In this document: piece by piece, positions 33,261 through 50,360 of the stretch
Numbering within the stretch: the stretch's first letter is position 1
Layout of the letters: each line of letters opens with the position of its first letter
NCBI RefSeq assembly: GCF_001514205.1
Contig: NZ_KQ948782.1
Location: 156,559 to 220,558, forward strand
Origin: Streptomyces griseoruber
Lineage (GTDB): Bacteria > Actinomycetota > Actinomycetes > Streptomycetales > Streptomycetaceae
Direction of reading: 5' to 3'
DNA length: 64,000 nucleotides
The notes under the pieces: generated by a model
What the model was told of the DNA's origin: nothing
What the model saw: the letters and a program-made list of their open reading frames with translations, nothing else
The model's database searches: none
Translations under genes and position numbers: made by a program

Positions 33261-34013
33261 CTAGGCCGGGACGGAGGCGCGGGCGGCCGTACCGAACTCG
33301 GCGGTGGTCGCCCCCGCCGTCTCACCGCCGTCGACGACCAGCTCCTGGCCGGTCAGGAAGGCGGCCTCGGGCGAGGCCAGGTAGTGGAAGGCGGCCGCGA
33401 TCTCCTCGGGGGAGGCGTGCCGGCCGGCCGGGATCCGGGCGTTGACGCCGGCCAGCATCTCGTCGGTGTACTCGGCGAGCTGCATGGGGGTCAGCACCGC
33501 CCCGGGGCTCACACAGGCCACGCGGATACGGGGGCTGAGCTCCAGGGCGAAGGTCTGGGTGAGGGCGATGATGCCGGCCTTGGTGGCGTTGTAGTCGGCG
33601 TAGTACGGGTAACCGCGGCGGCCGTTGACGGACGCGGTGGCCAGCAGCACCCCGCCGTCCCCGGTGGCCATCAGACGGGCGGCGGCGCGCCACATTCCCA
33701 GGGTGCCGAGGAGGTTCACGTCGACCACGCGGCGCGCGGCCTCCTCGGTGAGGTCGAGGACACCGTGACGGACACTGATGCCGGCGTTGGCGATGACGAC
33801 GTCCAGGGAGTGGTCCCGGTGCACCCGGGCCAGGGCGTCCTCGACGGCCTGCCAGTCCGCGACGTCGCAGCGGACCCACGAGACCGGGCCGGCGGGCTCG
33901 TCCCGCGGCTCGGCGACGTCCAGGCTGACCACACGGTCACCCGCGCGCGCGAAGCGCTCGACGGTGGCCAGACCGATACCGCTGGAGCCACCGGACACGA
34001 CGATGGTGCGCAT
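33261..34013 (-). CDS. Short-chain dehydrogenase/reductase (SDR)
   Basis: 250 residues, classical SDR. The NAD(P) loop is VVSGGSSGIGLATVERF, an acidic Asp after beta-2 (SLDVAEPRD) favours NAD(H), then NAGISVRHG, the catalytic Ser in TASVNGRRG, and YNATKAG giving the Y-x-x-x-K pair. RIRVACVSPGAVLTPM follows, and the C-terminal TGQELVVDGGETAG is standard. It likely oxidises or reduces a hydroxyl/keto group, perhaps the beta-hydroxyl installed by the neighbouring oxygenase (58 bases upstream in the operon); that is inference. Confidence 0.92.
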   Translation of the reverse strand: MRTIVVSGGSSGIGLATVERFARAGDRVVSLDVAEPRDEPAGPVSWVRCDVADWQAVEDALARVHRDHSLDVVIANAGISVRHGVLDLTEEAARRVVDVNLLGTLGMWRAAARLMATGDGGVLLATASVNGRRGYPYYADYNATKAGIIALTQTFALELSPRIRVACVSPGAVLTPMQLAEYTDEMLAGVNARIPAGRHASPEEIAAAFHYLASPEAAFLTGQELVVDGGETAGATTAEFGTAARASVPA

Positions 34014-34071
34014 GATGTGCAGTCCCTTTCCTTGCGGGGATCGAGTTCTTCGAGGAGTGTGCGCAGGGCGG

Positions 34072-35091
34072 TCAGAAGAGGACCCGCGCGGCGCCGGGCG
34101 AGGCGTGCGGGGTCGTCTTGCGCAGATCACGGCTGACGATCATGCGCTTGAGCCAGCGGTCCCTGCCGTCGTGCGCGGCCCGGAACGGCCTGCGGCCGTG
34201 TACGGCGACGTAGTTGTCCACCACCGCCAGGCTGCCCTGGTCCACGACCACGTCGAGCTGGACCCGCTCGAGCTCCTCCATCAGCTCGTCCAGGGCCCGC
34301 TGGGCGGCCCCGTCCTGGCCGGCGCACGTCATGAACGGATAGTCCACGCGCAGATAGGGGCGCTCCCGGTCACCGGACAGGACCGGCACGGGCTCGGGGT
34401 CGGACTGCATCCGCAGCATGCCGGCCAGCGCCGGGTGGCCCGGGTGGCGCTCCTGGAGCTGACGCACGTGCTCGTCGTCGGGGCGGATCAGGAAGCGCGG
34501 CGTGCGGAGCAGATCCGCCGTCTCGTCACTGATCTTGACGTCGCGCACGGACGCCACGATGGTCGGCACCCGCTCGTCGTTGCGCATCCCGAACAGCAGC
34601 AGATAGTCGCAGCGGCCCGGGTGGAAGCCGTCCTCGGTGTGGAACTCCAGCAGGCACTCGCTGCCGTGACCGCTCTGCCGCAGCTCGTCGCCGCGGATGG
34701 GCAGCAGGTTCTGCACGACCCGGCCCAGCTGAAGGGTGGAGAAGGTGAAGGGGTCGCCGAGGGCCGTGCCCACCATCGCCAGGAACAGCTCCTGGTCGAG
34801 GGGCGGGCCGTCGACGGGTACGTCCGCCCAGTGCGCCGGGGTGGCCCCCACGGCCGCGTCGTCGACCGGGAAACCGTGGATCACCAGGGCGGCGGCGGGC
34901 TCGGTGCGACGGAAGTGCTCCAGGAAGCCGCGCAGTCGTGGCGGGAGGTGGGCCGCGGCGTCCCAGTGACGGTCGTAGAACGCGGGCTGCGCGGGAGTGG
35001 GGGAGGAGTCGCGGAGGCCGGCGAGCGCCTCCTGGATCTGCTCGGTCTCAGCGGCGGACAGGACGTATTCGAGGGGAAGACCGTGATACAT
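34072..35091 (-). CDS. AsnO/VioC-like Fe(II)/2-oxoglutarate oxygenase
   Basis: 339 residues, clavaminate-synthase-like fold. The iron facial triad is HTE at 151-153 (H-x-E rather than H-x-D, as in AsnO and VioC) with distal His298 in AVHGRRPF. Arg312, 14 residues later in GRDRWLKR, is placed to bind 2-oxoglutarate. LFGMRNDERVPTIVASVRDV and LLPIRGDEL are also typical. Members hydroxylate the beta carbon of free L-Asn or L-Arg before NRPS loading. The adjacent NRPS has a first A domain with a basic-residue code, so beta-hydroxylation of Arg or a similar amino acid is the leading guess. The 5' end overlaps the MFS gene by 44 bases. Confidence 0.88.
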   Translation of the reverse strand: MYHGLPLEYVLSAAETEQIQEALAGLRDSSPTPAQPAFYDRHWDAAAHLPPRLRGFLEHFRRTEPAAALVIHGFPVDDAAVGATPAHWADVPVDGPPLDQELFLAMVGTALGDPFTFSTLQLGRVVQNLLPIRGDELRQSGHGSECLLEFHTEDGFHPGRCDYLLLFGMRNDERVPTIVASVRDVKISDETADLLRTPRFLIRPDDEHVRQLQERHPGHPALAGMLRMQSDPEPVPVLSGDRERPYLRVDYPFMTCAGQDGAAQRALDELMEELERVQLDVVVDQGSLAVVDNYVAVHGRRPFRAAHDGRDRWLKRMIVSRDLRKTTPHASPGAARVLF

Positions 35092-36370
35092 GCGGTGACC
35101 TGCCGGTTTCTGAAGAGAAGGACATCGGGGGTGAGGAGGGGGAGACGGGTGGACGCAGCAGGACGGGCACCAGCGAGGCGGCGGCGCAGAGCAGGCACAG
35201 GACGCCGCTGAACCGGAAGGCCTCGCCCGCACCGCCCTGGGCGAGCAGCGCCCCGCCCAGCGCCGTGCCCAGGCCGCTGCCGAGGGCGTCCGCCGTGCCG
35301 AGGAGGCCGAAGGCCCGCGCCGTGCGGCCGGGTCCGGCCTCCCGCGCCACCTGCGCGGAGACCAGCGGCAGGGCGACGGCCAGGAGGACCCCCTCGGCGA
35401 GGGACAGGGCGACCGCCGCGGCCACCGAGCCGACCAGGGGGTACAGACAGGCGCAGCAGCCGATGACCAGTGCCGCGCAGCGGATCAGGACGGGCCGGGA
35501 CACCCGGGGCAGGACGGCACCGGCCCGGGGCGACAGGACGAGTGCGGGCAGCGCCAGACAGGCCGCCGACCAGGCGATCACCGTGTCCCGGGCGCCCAGC
35601 CCACGGAGGTACACCGCCCAGACCACGGAGTAGCCGCCGTAGAGGGCGGTGATGCCGAACAGCACTACCAGGAGGGGCCACAGGGTGACCTGGAGCGGGG
35701 GCCGGGGACCGGACAGGAGGGGCCGGGCGGCCGGGGCCGCCGGCTCCGGCGGCGACTCCGCGTCGGCGGGTCGCCCAGTGCCGTGTGCGGGGCCCGCCGC
35801 AGCGCGGTCGTGGCGGTCGCGGCGGTCAGCCGTGCCCGCCACCGCGGTCGCGGTGAGGGCGACCGCGGCGGCGGCCCACGCCGCCCCCGCACTCCCGTGC
35901 AGGAGTACGGCTCCCGCGCCCAGCGGACCGACCAGCGCGCCCAGCATCTGCGCGGCCGTCAACCGCCCGTAGGCCCGCTCCAGTTGGTCCGCACGCGGCA
36001 CCCGGCCGCCGGGGGCCCGCGCGGCCAGGGTGGCGCGCAGCCCCGTGGCGGTCAGCGCCGCTCCCGCCATCAGCAGGAAGTCGGCGGCGGCCAGGCTCCA
36101 CCACGGGGTGAGCGTGGCGAACGCCAGACAGCCGGCGCTCTGCACCCCCGTGCCGAGCAGGGTCATCCGGGTGGTGCGGCAGCGGTGCCCCCAGCGGCCC
36201 GCGGCGAGCTGGGCCAGCGCCCCGCCGGCCGCGGCGGCGGCCATCACCAGCCCGATCGCGCCCTCGGCCACGCCCCGGTCGAGGAGGATGAGCGCCTCCG
36301 CCGAGAACAGACCGAGCTGGCTCGCACGGGCCAGGAAGGCGACGGCCGCCACCGCGAGGGGCGCGCTCAC
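35048..36370 (-). CDS. MFS exporter of the NRPS operon
   Basis: 440 residues from a GTG overlapping the MbtH stop (GTGA). Two six-helix halves are separated by a long Ala/Pro-rich loop (DRHDRAAAGPAHGTGRPADA). The GxxxDRxGRR-type loop is weak (LAAGRWGHRCRTTRM). C-terminal residues about 405-440 are a Ser/Pro/Arg-rich tail. Encoded inside the NRPS operon, so product export or immunity is likely. It is not closely similar by eye to the MFS of the forward operon. Confidence 0.88.
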   Translation of the reverse strand: MSAPLAVAAVAFLARASQLGLFSAEALILLDRGVAEGAIGLVMAAAAAGGALAQLAAGRWGHRCRTTRMTLLGTGVQSAGCLAFATLTPWWSLAAADFLLMAGAALTATGLRATLAARAPGGRVPRADQLERAYGRLTAAQMLGALVGPLGAGAVLLHGSAGAAWAAAAVALTATAVAGTADRRDRHDRAAAGPAHGTGRPADAESPPEPAAPAARPLLSGPRPPLQVTLWPLLVVLFGITALYGGYSVVWAVYLRGLGARDTVIAWSAACLALPALVLSPRAGAVLPRVSRPVLIRCAALVIGCCACLYPLVGSVAAAVALSLAEGVLLAVALPLVSAQVAREAGPGRTARAFGLLGTADALGSGLGTALGGALLAQGGAGEAFRFSGVLCLLCAAASLVPVLLRPPVSPSSPPMSFSSETGRSPHVSRSSPRIRPVRR

Positions 36371-36594
36371 CGCGCCCGTACGGCGTCGGCGTCCATGGCC
36401 CGCACCAGGCTCGCGGGACGGATGTCCGTCCAGTGCTCGCCGATGTAGTCCAGGCAGTCCTGGCGCGAGCCCTCCGGCCGGGCCACCGCCCAGCCCGCCG
36501 GCACCTCGGCGAACGAGGGCCACAGGGAGTGCTGGTTCTCGTCGTTGACGAGGACCAGGAAAGTGCCGTCCGGGTTGTCGAAGGGGCTGCTCAT
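36367..36594 (-). CDS. MbtH-like NRPS chaperone
   Basis: 75 residues with GGAGGAACCC before the ATG. Signature: NPDGTFLVLVNDENQHSLWP, then PAGWAVARPEG and CLDYIGEHWTDIRPASL, which include the conserved N-E-E/D-x-Q-x-S-L-W-P, the two downstream Trp and the D-x-R-P motif. MbtH proteins bind the A-domain core and are needed for solubility and activity of partner adenylation domains. It lies 82 bases after the second NRPS gene and probably serves all A domains of both operons, including the stand-alone one. Confidence 0.97.
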   Translation of the reverse strand: MSSPFDNPDGTFLVLVNDENQHSLWPSFAEVPAGWAVARPEGSRQDCLDYIGEHWTDIRPASLVRAMDADAVRAR

Positions 36595-36676
36595 GACGGG
36601 TTCCTCCAGGGTGTCGGGACAGGGGTGTGGTGAGAGGCGAGAGGTGAGGGAGGTGCGGGGACCGCGGTGCCGGCGG

Positions 36677-42798
<6,122 letters not shown>

Positions 42799-42802
<4 letters not shown>

Positions 42803-45800
42803 TGGGCGGACTCCCATGCGGCCATCAGTTCGGCCAGTTCGTCGTCGGGCAGGGCGATCGGGGGAGGTTCGGCTTCCTCGGCCCAGGCGGGCGGCTCGGC
42901 CGCCAGGTCCTGGGCGATCACCGCGAGCGCGGCGGGTGTGCGGTGGGTGAAGACGTCCCGGGCGGTGAGGACCAGCCCCGCCCCGCGGGCCCGTGCGACC
43001 AGCCGGACCGAGAGGATGGAGTCGCCGCCGAGGGTGAAGAACGCGTCGTCGGGACCGACCGAGGCCAGGCCGAGGATCTCGCCGAAGAGGGCGCAGAGCA
43101 GTTCCTCACGAGGCGTGGCCGGGGCGCGTCCGGCGGCGTCTGCCGTGACGGACGGGGCGGGCAGCGCACGCCGGTCGATCTTGCCGTTGCGGGTCAGCGG
43201 CAGGCACGGCAGCGGCAGGAACGCGGCCGGCACCTGGTAGTCGGCGAGCAACGGGGCCAGATGGGCGCGCAGTTCGGTTTCCGTGGGCGCCTCGCCGCCC
43301 GGCGGCGGCACCACATAGGCGGTGAGCCGCTTGACGCCGGGACTGTCCTCGCGCGCCACGACACAGCACTGGGCCACCAGGGGGTGCCGGACCAGGGCGG
43401 CCTCGATCTCCCCCGGCTCGACCCGGAATCCGCGGATCTTGATCTGATCGTCCGCGCGGCCGAGGAAGACCAGTTCCCCCCGGTCGTTCCAGCGGACCAG
43501 GTCACCGGTGCGGTACATGCGCCCGCCCGGTGCCCCGAACGGGTCGGCGACGAAGCGCTCGGCGGTCGCCTCCGGGCGGTCCAGATAGCCGCGGGCCAGT
43601 CCGGCGCCGGCCAGGTGCAGTTCACCGGCCACACCGGGCGGTACGGGCCGCAGCGCGCCGTCGAGGACGTAGGCGCGCATGCCGTCCATCGGCCGCCCGA
43701 TGGGCACCGTGGCCGGTATCGCGTCCCCGGCCCGCATCCGGTGGCGCGCGGCGAACACGGTGGTCTCGGTGGGTCCGTAGCCGTCCACGACGACCAGCCC
43801 CGGGTTCGCGGCCATGACCGCCCGCACGGCCTGGCCGGGGACGACGTCACCGCCCGCCCACACCTCCCGGAGCCCGGCGAAACCGCCCGGCGACTCCTCG
43901 GCGAGCAGCCGGAACAGCCCGGCCGTCAGCCACAGCGCGGTGACGCCGTGCCCGGCGACCAGCCGCTCCAGGGACGGTCCGTCCAGCTGTCCGGGCGGGG
44001 CGAGCACGATCCGGCCGCCGGAGAGCAGCGGCACCCACATCTCGTACGTCGCCGCGTCGAAGGCCTGCGTGGAGTGCTGGAGCACCGACCGGTGGGCCTC
44101 GCCGCCGAACGCGCCGTCCCCGGCCAGGTCCAGCACCGCCCGGTGGGTCACGCCGACCCCCTTGGGCTCACCGGTCGACCCGGAGGTGAACAGGACGTAG
44201 GCGAGCTGGTCGGCACGGACCTCGGGGAGCGGGCCGGCGGAATCGGTCACCTCCGGTGTCGGCTCGTCCACGACGAGCAGCCGCCCGACGGCGAGTTCCC
44301 GCGCCGTGTCCCGTGCGGCGAGGTCGGTGAGCAGGACGCGGGCCCCCGTGCCGTTCGCCGTCGCGCGCAGCCGGTCGGCGGGGGAGCGGGCGTCCAGCGG
44401 CATGTACGCGCCGCCCGCCTTGAGCACGGCCAGCAGCGAGACGATCAGCTCCGGCGAGCGCTCCAGGAGGACCGCGACGCGCTCCTCGGGCCGCACTCCG
44501 AGGGCGAGCAGCCGGTGGGCCAACGCGTCGGAGCGGGCGTCGAGTTCGGCGTAGGTGAGGGTGCCGGCGTCACCGGTGAGCGCGACGGCGTCGGGCGTGC
44601 GCGCCGCCTGCTCCGCGAACCGCCGGTGGATCGCGGTGTCCGACGGGGGCGCGACGGCGGCGTTCCACGCGTGCAGCACGCGGCCGCGCTCCTCGGCCGA
44701 GAGCAGGTCCACGGCGGCGAGCGGGGCGTGCGGCGCGCTGGTGAACGCCTCCAGGAACCGGGCCGTGCGCGCGACGACGGCCTGCGCGGTGGTCCGCTCG
44801 ACCAGGTCGGGCCGGTACGCGAGCCGCAGGCTCAGCCGCTCGCCCGGTTCGGCGATCAGCGTGAGGGGGTAGTGGGTGGCGCCGTAACCGTCGGCGGCGC
44901 GCACGGTCAGCCCGGCCGACTCCCGGACGGCCCCGGTGTCCCCGGAGTGGTTCTCGAAGACCGTGGAGGTGTCGAAGAGCCGGTCCGCTCCGATGGTCCG
45001 GCCGATGCCGGTGAGACCGAGATGGTGGTGCGGGGAGAGGGCGGCCTGCTCGTCCTGGACGCGGGCGAGCAGCCGCTCCAGCGGTTCGCCCGCGTCGAGC
45101 CGGACCCGTACCGGCACGGTGTTGATCAGCAGACCGGCCAGGCGCTCGACGCCGGGCAGTTCGGCCGGGCGCAGGGAGACCGTGGTGCCGAAGACGACGT
45201 CGTCACGGCCGGTCAGCTGCGCGAGCGTCACCGCCCACGCGGCCTGTACGACGGTGTTGGGCGTGAGGGAGCGGGCGCGCGCCGTCGCGGTCAGCGCGGC
45301 GGTGCGCGCGGGGTCGAGGGTGACCCGGACCTGCTCGGCCAGGACGGGCGCCCGGTCCTGATCCGCGTCGGGCACCGCGAGCGTCGGCTCCTCGACGCCC
45401 TCCAGTGCCGCGGCCCACGCCTTCTCGGCCGCCTGCCCGTCCTGGGCGGCGAGCCACTCGGCGTAGTCGCGCAGAGAGGGCGAGGCCGGTGCGCGCCCGT
45501 CACCGCCGCTGTACGCGTCGAGGAGGTCGTCCAGGACCAGCCCGAGCGAGGCGCCGTCGAGGACGATGTGATGGCCGGTGAGGACGAGCAGGTGCCGTTC
45601 GTCCGCCAGACGTACGAGCAGGAACCGCACAAGGGGCGCGCGGGCCATGTCGAACGGGCGGGTGCGGTCGGCGGCCAGCTCCCGGGCGATCCGCGCCTCC
45701 TGGCCGTCCGCCGGCAGCCCCGTCAGGTCCAGCTCGGTCCATGGCACGGTGTGCGCCCCGGTGATCACCTGGACGGCCCGGCCGGCCGAGGAGTGCGTGA

Positions 45801-48800
45801 AGGCCGCGCGCAGCGACTCGTGCCGGGCGAGGAGCGCGTCGCAGGCGGTCCGCAGCCGCTCCGTGTGCAGCGGGCCGGTCAGTTCGTACGCGGTCTGCGC
45901 GATGTACGGGTCGATGCCCGCGGTGCCCTCGTAGTGGGCGTGGAAGAGCATCCCCTCCTGGAGCGGGGTGAGCGGCAGGACGGCGGTGTGCCCGGGGTGG
46001 GAGGCGGCCAGGGCGGCACGCTCGGCGTCGTCCGGGCCGGGCAGCGGGCGGACCGGCCGCTCTTCGCCCGGCTCGGGGTGCCGGCGCGCCACCTCGGCGA
46101 GCCCGGCGACGGTCTTGTGCCGGAACACGTCCCGGGGCGCGATGACGACCGAGGCCTCCCGGGCCCGCGCGGCCAGGCGCACGGCCAGCGGGGAGTCGCC
46201 GCCCAGGGCGAAGAAGCTGTCGTCGATGCCGACCCGGTCCACGTCGAGGAGTTCGGCGAACAGGGCGCACAGCGTCCGCTCGACGGAGGTGCGGGGCGCG
46301 CGGCTGCCGGCGGCGCCGGTGATCTCCGGAGCGGGCAGGGCGTCCCGGTCGAGCTTCCCGTTGTGGGTCAGGGGCAGGGCGTCCAGGGCCGCGAAACCGG
46401 CCGGGACCATGTACTCGGGGAGGGACGCGGCCAGGTACTCCCGCAGCACTCCGGCGTCCGGCAGGGCGGCACCGGGGACGGTCACGACGTAGGCGACGAG
46501 CCGTCGTACCCCCGACCGGTCCTCGCGCACCACGACGGCGCACTGGGCGACGGCCGGATGGCCAGCCAGGACGGACTCGATCTCCCCGGGCTCGATCCGG
46601 AAGCCGCGCAGCTTCACCTGGGTGTCGGCCCGGCCCACGTAGACCAGGAGGCCGTCCGCGCCCCGCCGGACGAGGTCGCCGGTGCGGTACATGCGCTCGC
46701 CGGGAGCGCCGAACGGATCGGCGACGAACCGTTCCGCGGTGAGCGCGCCCCGGCCCAGATAGCCGCGGGCCAGTCCGGCGCCGGACAGGAAGAGTTCACC
46801 GACGGCCCCGTCCGCCACGGGCCGCAGCGCGCCGTCCAGGACACGGGCCGCCAGGTTGTCGACGGGGCGTCCGATCGCGGGGGTGGCCGCGGCGCGCAGA
46901 TCGCAGTACATCGAGTCGACCGTGCACTCCGTCGGCCCGTACACATTGCGGGCGGTCAGGCCCGGGGTGGCACGGAGCCGGGCCCACAGGTCGTCCGGGA
47001 CGGCCTCGCCGCCGAGCACGAGCACCCGGGGCCGGTGCCCGCCCTCCAGCAGCCCGGCGTCGAGCAGCTGGCGCGCATGGGTGGGCGTGGTGTCCAGCAG
47101 GTCGACGGCGTGCCGGTCGGCGTACGCGGCGAGCGCAGCCGCGTCCCGGCGGGTCGCGTCGTCCACGACGTGCAGTTCGTGCCCGGCGACCAGCCACAGC
47201 AGCGCCGTCCAGGAGGCGTCGAACACGAACGCGTTGGTCAGCGCCACCCGGAAGCGCTCCACCCCGGCCTCCGCCACGGCGGGCTCGATGAGGACGCGCC
47301 GGTGGTGCTCGTGGAGGTTGCTCAGGCTGCGGTGCTCGACGGCGACGCCCTTGGGCCGGCCGGTGGAGCCGGAGGTGTGGATGACGTAGGCGAGGTGCCG
47401 GGGGAGCAGGGGCCGGGTGCGGTCCTCGTCCGTGGGGTCGGACACCGGGAGTCCGGGCAGACCGAGCCCGGCGTCCTCCAGGAGCAGCACCGGCGCGCCG
47501 TCGTCCCGGGGCAGCGCCTCGGCCAGTGCGGCGGTGGTCAGGATCAGCGCCGGGGCGGTCTCGGCGAGGATCTGCCGGGTCCGCTCGGCCGGGTGCTCCG
47601 GGTCCAGCGGTACATAGGCGGCACCCGCCTTGAGGACACCGAGCAGGGCGACGACGGTGTCGGCGCCGCGCGGGAGGGCCAGGGCCACGCACTGCTCGGG
47701 TCCGGTGCCGAGGCCGGCCAGCAGGTGGGCCAGCTGGTTGGCGGACGCGTTGAGCTCGTGGAAGGTGAGCGTGCGGCCGGGCGAGACCAGGGCGCGGGCG
47801 TCGGGGGTGCGGGCGGCCTGGGAGGCGAACAGATCGGCGACGGTGGCGGGGGCGACCGGGCGGGGCGGTTCCCCGGCACCGGACCGGGCCGCCTCGATCT
47901 CCGGGCCGGTCAGGGTGTCCAGTCGGCCGAGCGGGAGACCGGGGTCCGCCGAGGCCATCGCGGTGAGGAAGGCGAGGAAACGCTCCTGGATCCGGGCCAG
48001 TTCGTCCGCCTCGTAGAGCGCGGGGTTGGCGTCGAACGAGAACTCGAGCCCGTTGCCGTCGGAGCGTTCGTACACGGCGATCGAGAGGTCGCCGACCGGC
48101 CCGTTCGACATGTTGTGAACGGTGATCGGATGCCCGGCGAACGTGACGTCGAAATCGAAGGGCATGATGTTCACCATGGGGCCGAAAAGATGTCGCCCCT
48201 CGTCCAGAAGTCTCAGATCACGACGCAGATCCCCGTACGGATAACGCTGATGCCGCAGCAGGTTCCTGAGTTCCCCGGCGACATTCCGTAACACGTCTCC
48301 GACCGTCATCTCCGGGGAAAGGATGACGCGCAGCGGGAGTTCGTTGGAGACCATTCCCGGAATGTTCCGCGCCCGGGCGCCATGGCGTGCGGAGACGGGA
48401 ATGCCGACCGTGATGTCCCGCAGCCCGGTGACCCGGTGGAGCTGCGCGGCGACGGCCGCGACGACGACGGCCGACCAGGAGGTCCGGGCGGCGCGGGCGG
48501 TCGCCCGCAGACGGTCCAGCACCTCGGGGGACAGACGTGTGACGTGCCGCAGGAAGGAGTCCGAGGGCGGGGCGGCGCGCCCGGAGCCGGCGAATGTGGC
48601 GATCTCGTCGGGACGGTCGGCGAACCGTTCGGTCCAGTGCGCCCGGTCCTTGCCGTACTGCTCGGAAGCCCGGTAGGCGCTCTCGCCCTCCAGCAGCGCG
48701 CCGTACGGCGCGAAGGCATCCTCGTCGGCCGGCTCACCGGCGGCCAGCGCGGTGTAGACGCGGGCCACGCGCCCGGTGACGGCCGCCGCCCCGAACGCGT

Positions 48801-49230
48801 CCACGAGGACGTGGTGGTAGCGCTGGTGCCAGAAGTGGCGGTCCTCGGCCAGCTTGATCAGGGCGTACGCGTACAGCTCCCCCTCGCCCAGGTCCACGGG
48901 CCGGGCCAGGTCCGCGGCGATGTACGCGCGCGCCGCCCCCTCCGGGTCGTCCTCGCCGGACAGGTCGAGGCGGATCAGCGGGGGGCCGGGCGGACCGCCG
49001 AGCACCTGTCGCGGACCGTCGCGTTCCTCCACCGGCCGGATGCGCAACGCCCCGGCCTCTTCGACCACTTGCGCCAGGGCGGCCTCGAACAGGTCCCCGT
49101 CGACCGGCCCGTGGATTTCCACGAATTCGCCGACGTTGTAGACGGGAGAATTCCGATTCAGCTGGTGCGCGAACCAGACCCCGCTCTGGGCTGCCGTCAA
49201 CGGCAGCGAAGTGTGCTGGGCAGCAGACAT
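42799..49230 (-). CDS. NRPS: C-A-T-C-A-T (basic residue, then Val)
   Basis: 2143 residues. First C domain 1-445; its active-site motif is YHHVLVDAFG (139-147), with Ala in place of the usual Gly, as in some starter/acylating C domains. A1 about 465-965, code by eye D-A-T-D-V-G-V-V-D-K (two acidic pocket residues, similar to Arg/Lys-type codes). T1 near 1013 (FFALGGDSPLAV). C2 about 1080-1510 (GHHIVLDGAS). A2 about 1527-2030, code D-A-Y-W-W-G-G-V-F-K, one change from a published Val code. T2 near 2067 (FFTLGGDSILSV). The acidic helical tail LPDDELAELMAAW looks like a communication-mediating donor. An N-terminal C domain with no preceding carrier implies a fatty-acyl or other carboxylic start unit, or transfer from another protein. 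Confidence 0.95.
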
Positions 49231-49400
49231 GACTCCACCTCGGTCGGAGCTACGGCGGTCGGGACACCGCGAAATACCGTGAACATGCCGCGTCGCCTAT
49301 GTCGTTGCGCAGGGAGCGGACGCGTTACCGATGATTTCTCCGACGCGTTTTCCGCTCAAGTCACGGGATGGCGTTACCGAGGTGGGGTGAGGTGAGGTGC
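49231..49400 (-). promoter_or_regulatory. Control region of the NRPS operon with direct repeats
   Basis: 170-base gap upstream of the reverse NRPS operon. GCGTTACCGA occurs twice, at 49322-49331 and 49371-49380, 49 bases apart in the same orientation; GACGCGTT also recurs between them. These are candidate activator sites. No gene is visible in the gap. Confidence 0.4.
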
Positions 49401-50294
49401 TCAGGGGGTGCCGGGGAGGCCGAGGCCCAGCCGGTCGGCGACCGTGGTGAGGGCCGCGCCCAGCGGGAGCGCGACGCGGGTGAGGGCGTGGCGGTCGCCC
49501 CGGGTCGCGTCGCGGTTGACGATCAGCACCGGTTTCCCGGCCTGAGCGGCCTCGCGGACGAACCGGAGCCCGGACATCACCGTCAGTGAGGAACCCAGGA
49601 CCAGCAGCGAGGTCGCCCCCTGGACCAGCCGTCGGCAGTGCTCGACCCGCCCCGGCGGCACGGTTTCGCCGAAGAACACCACGTCGGGTTTGAGGACGCC
49701 GCCGCAGTCCGCGCAGGGCACCACCCGGAAGTCCCCGACCTGCTCGTCGGTGAGGTCGGCGTCCCCGTCCGGATTGATGCCCGCCGCCACCGGCGCGAAG
49801 TCCGCGTTGGCCTCCTCCAGCCGACGGGCGAGTTCCCGGCGCGGGCTGAAGGCACCGCAGGACAGACAGACCACCCGGGCCAGGCTCCCGTGGAGTTCCA
49901 CGACGTCCTCGCTGCCGGCGCCCTGGTGCAGCCCGTCGACGTTCTGGGTGATCACCCCCGAGAGCAGCCCGTGCCGCCCGAACGCGGCCACGGCCCGGTG
50001 CCCGGCGTTGGGCCGCGCCCGGCCGAAGGTGCGCCAGCCGAGGTGGCTGCGCGCCCAGTACCGGCGCCGCGCCTGCGCCTCGGCGGTGAAGTCCTGGTAG
50101 GTCATCGGCGTGTGCCGGCTCAGACTGCCGCCCTCGCCCCGGTAGTCGGGGATGCCCGATTCCGTGGAGAGGCCCGCCCCGCTGAGCACCAGCACCCCGC
50201 CGCCGCTCAGGGCGTCGACGACCGGCTCCAGATCCGTGGTGCCCGGCGGCAGGCCCTCGGTGGGCGTCCAGCTCAGAGTGGGGCGTATCCGCAT
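49401..50294 (-). CDS. Sir2-family NAD-dependent protein deacylase
   Basis: 297 residues from the ATG giving MRIRPTLSWTPTEGL. Sirtuin motifs: LVLSGAGLSTESGIPDYRG (GAG-S and D-Y-R), ITQNVDGLHQ (catalytic region), ELHGSLARVVCLSCG (catalytic His and first Zn Cys pair), VVPCADCGGVLKPDVVFFGE (second Cys pair and FGE), LLVLGSSLTVMSG, and VNRDATRGD. All catalytic residues are present, so it should be an active NAD-dependent lysine deacylase of the cytosol. It lies upstream of the NRPS operon in the same direction and is probably independent of it. Confidence 0.95.
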   Translation of the reverse strand: MRIRPTLSWTPTEGLPPGTTDLEPVVDALSGGGVLVLSGAGLSTESGIPDYRGEGGSLSRHTPMTYQDFTAEAQARRRYWARSHLGWRTFGRARPNAGHRAVAAFGRHGLLSGVITQNVDGLHQGAGSEDVVELHGSLARVVCLSCGAFSPRRELARRLEEANADFAPVAAGINPDGDADLTDEQVGDFRVVPCADCGGVLKPDVVFFGETVPPGRVEHCRRLVQGATSLLVLGSSLTVMSGLRFVREAAQAGKPVLIVNRDATRGDRHALTRVALPLGAALTTVADRLGLGLPGTP

Positions 50295-50360
50295 GCCGCA
50301 AGGGTACGAAAGGTGCCCCACCGCTTGAGAAGACCGGCGGGCGGGCCGACAGTGAGAGGC

